Notes under the pieces: generated by a model
Databases searched by the model: none
Seen by the model: the letters and a program-made list of their open reading frames with translations, nothing else
Told to the model about the DNA's origin: nothing
In this document: one piece after another, positions 1 through 5,186 of the stretch
Layout: every line of letters starts with the position of its first letter
Position numbering within the stretch: the stretch's first letter is position 1
NCBI GenBank assembly: GCA_031401035.1
Contig: JANNRA010000014.1
Span: 1 to 5,186 of the forward strand
DNA: 5,186 bases
Reading direction: 5' to 3'
DNA from: JANNRA01 sp031401035
Lineage (GTDB): Bacteria > Desulfobacterota > Binatia > HRBIN30 > CADEER01
Translations under genes and position numbers: made by a program

Positions 1-43
1 CACTTCTCGCCGCTAGAAGTGTCACTTTCGCCCCAACGTCCCC
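1..43. repeat. Left palindromic repeat: loop plus right arm, cut by window edge
   Basis: Bases 1-7 (CACTTCT) pair with 15-21 (AGAAGTG) around a 7-base loop. Bases 16-43 form one arm of an inverted repeat whose partner is at 5071-5098; 25 of 28 positions match (mismatches at 22, 24 and 25), and 26-43 match exactly. If the inner stem continues outward, the whole element would be a long palindrome beginning GGGGACGTTGGGGCGAAA and ending in its reverse complement, with the missing half left of the window. It abuts the uvrA reading frame: UvrA-like residues begin at the codon at 44-46. The form resembles the GGGGAC...GTCCCC palindromes often seen near REP-associated tyrosine transposases; that family assignment is from memory and tentative. 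Confidence 0.75.
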
Positions 44-5035
<4,992 letters not shown>

Positions 5036-5070
5036 ACGAGCGCGGAGTGAGCGCCGTGTGACGGAGGGAG
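5036..5070. other. Short 3' spacer after uvrA
   Basis: These 35 bases separate the uvrA TAA stop (5033-5035) from the right repeat. There is a weak GCGC/GCGC pairing (5041-5044 with 5051-5054) but no stable stem followed by a T-run. I see no gene, promoter or convincing terminator. Confidence 0.5.
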
Positions 5071-5098
5071 GGGGACGTTGGGGCGAAACGGGCACTTC
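5071..5098. repeat. Right inverted-repeat copy, between uvrA and a gene fragment
   Basis: The sequence GGGGACGTTGGGGCGAAA (5071-5088) is the exact reverse complement of 26-43. The next ten bases continue the match less perfectly and end in CACTTC, complementary to 16-21. Directly after it, CGCCGC (5099-5104) repeats the loop bases 8-13 of the left copy, and CTTC/GAAG (5095-5098 with 5105-5108) could form a short stem. Beyond GAAG the expected second arm is absent; the sequence instead continues as the reverse strand of a nucleotidyltransferase-like reading frame. The copy lies 35 bases after the uvrA stop. It has no T-tract, so a terminator role is not supported. Confidence 0.75.
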
Positions 5099-5186
5099 CG
5101 CCGCGAAGCCGCCGACGACGAGGTACTCGACGTCACGCAGGCTGGTCAGGATCGCCAGCGGATCGAAGGCGACGAAGTCTTGCGAT
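5096..5186 (-). pseudogene. Fragment of a nucleotidyltransferase-fold protein, truncated at the repeat
   Basis: Read on the minus strand from 5185, the frame encodes about 30 residues including FDPLAILTSL and VEYLVVGGFAAE. This pattern (an amphipathic helix, then a strand of type hxYhVVGGhAA) is typical of the N-terminus of nucleotidyltransferase-superfamily proteins of the MNT/AbiEii or uncharacterised kinds, where LHG and a later DxD metal-binding motif normally follow. Here the similarity stops at GGFAAE, exactly where the inverted repeat begins, and the frame then runs on through the repeat and antisense to uvrA without recognisable content. The start codon lies right of the window. The call rests on a short motif only. 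It may be a genuine interrupted gene or an assembly junction. Confidence 0.5.

Noticed and set aside
5036..5108. Rho-independent terminator after uvrA
   Set aside because: The stems are short and none is followed by a T-run on either strand.

Overview
This window is dominated by one gene: a 5'-truncated, tandem-duplicated excinuclease subunit A (UvrA) on the + strand, ending at 5035. The DNA is very GC-rich and almost every third codon position is G or C. That fits a high-GC proteobacterium-like, acidobacterial or related soil or sediment lineage. Nothing here fixes the taxon further.

Layout. Positions 1-43 hold one arm and the loop of a palindromic repeat. UvrA homology starts abruptly at about 44, in the middle of the first UvrA copy. 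Copy 1 covers about 44-2200, lacking roughly its first 200 residues. A short Ala/Pro-rich linker (about 2201-2278) leads to a complete copy 2 (2279-5035). Positions 5036-5070 are a short untranslated spacer. Positions 5071-5098 are an inverted copy of the left repeat (25 of 28 bases match; 18 consecutive bases identical). Immediately beyond it, on the - strand and running off the right edge, is a fragment that reads like the start of a nucleotidyltransferase-fold protein, also broken at the repeat.

Biology. UvrA normally works as a homodimer that finds bulky DNA lesions and loads UvrB. Here two UvrA units are fused head to tail, so the polypeptide should carry four ABC ATPase sites and could act as a covalent pseudo-dimer. 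The two units differ in ways that suggest division of labour: a changed ABC signature in copy 1 and a Cys-to-Asp change in one zinc module of copy 2. The C-terminal halves of the two copies are collinear at an exact offset of 938 codons.

The most noteworthy non-coding signal is the flanking inverted repeat. Homology of both neighbouring genes stops at its edges. It may be a mobile or REP-like palindrome inserted in genes, a real rearrangement, or a repeat-induced assembly junction; the sequence alone cannot decide. I see no rRNA, tRNA, CRISPR array or transposase gene.
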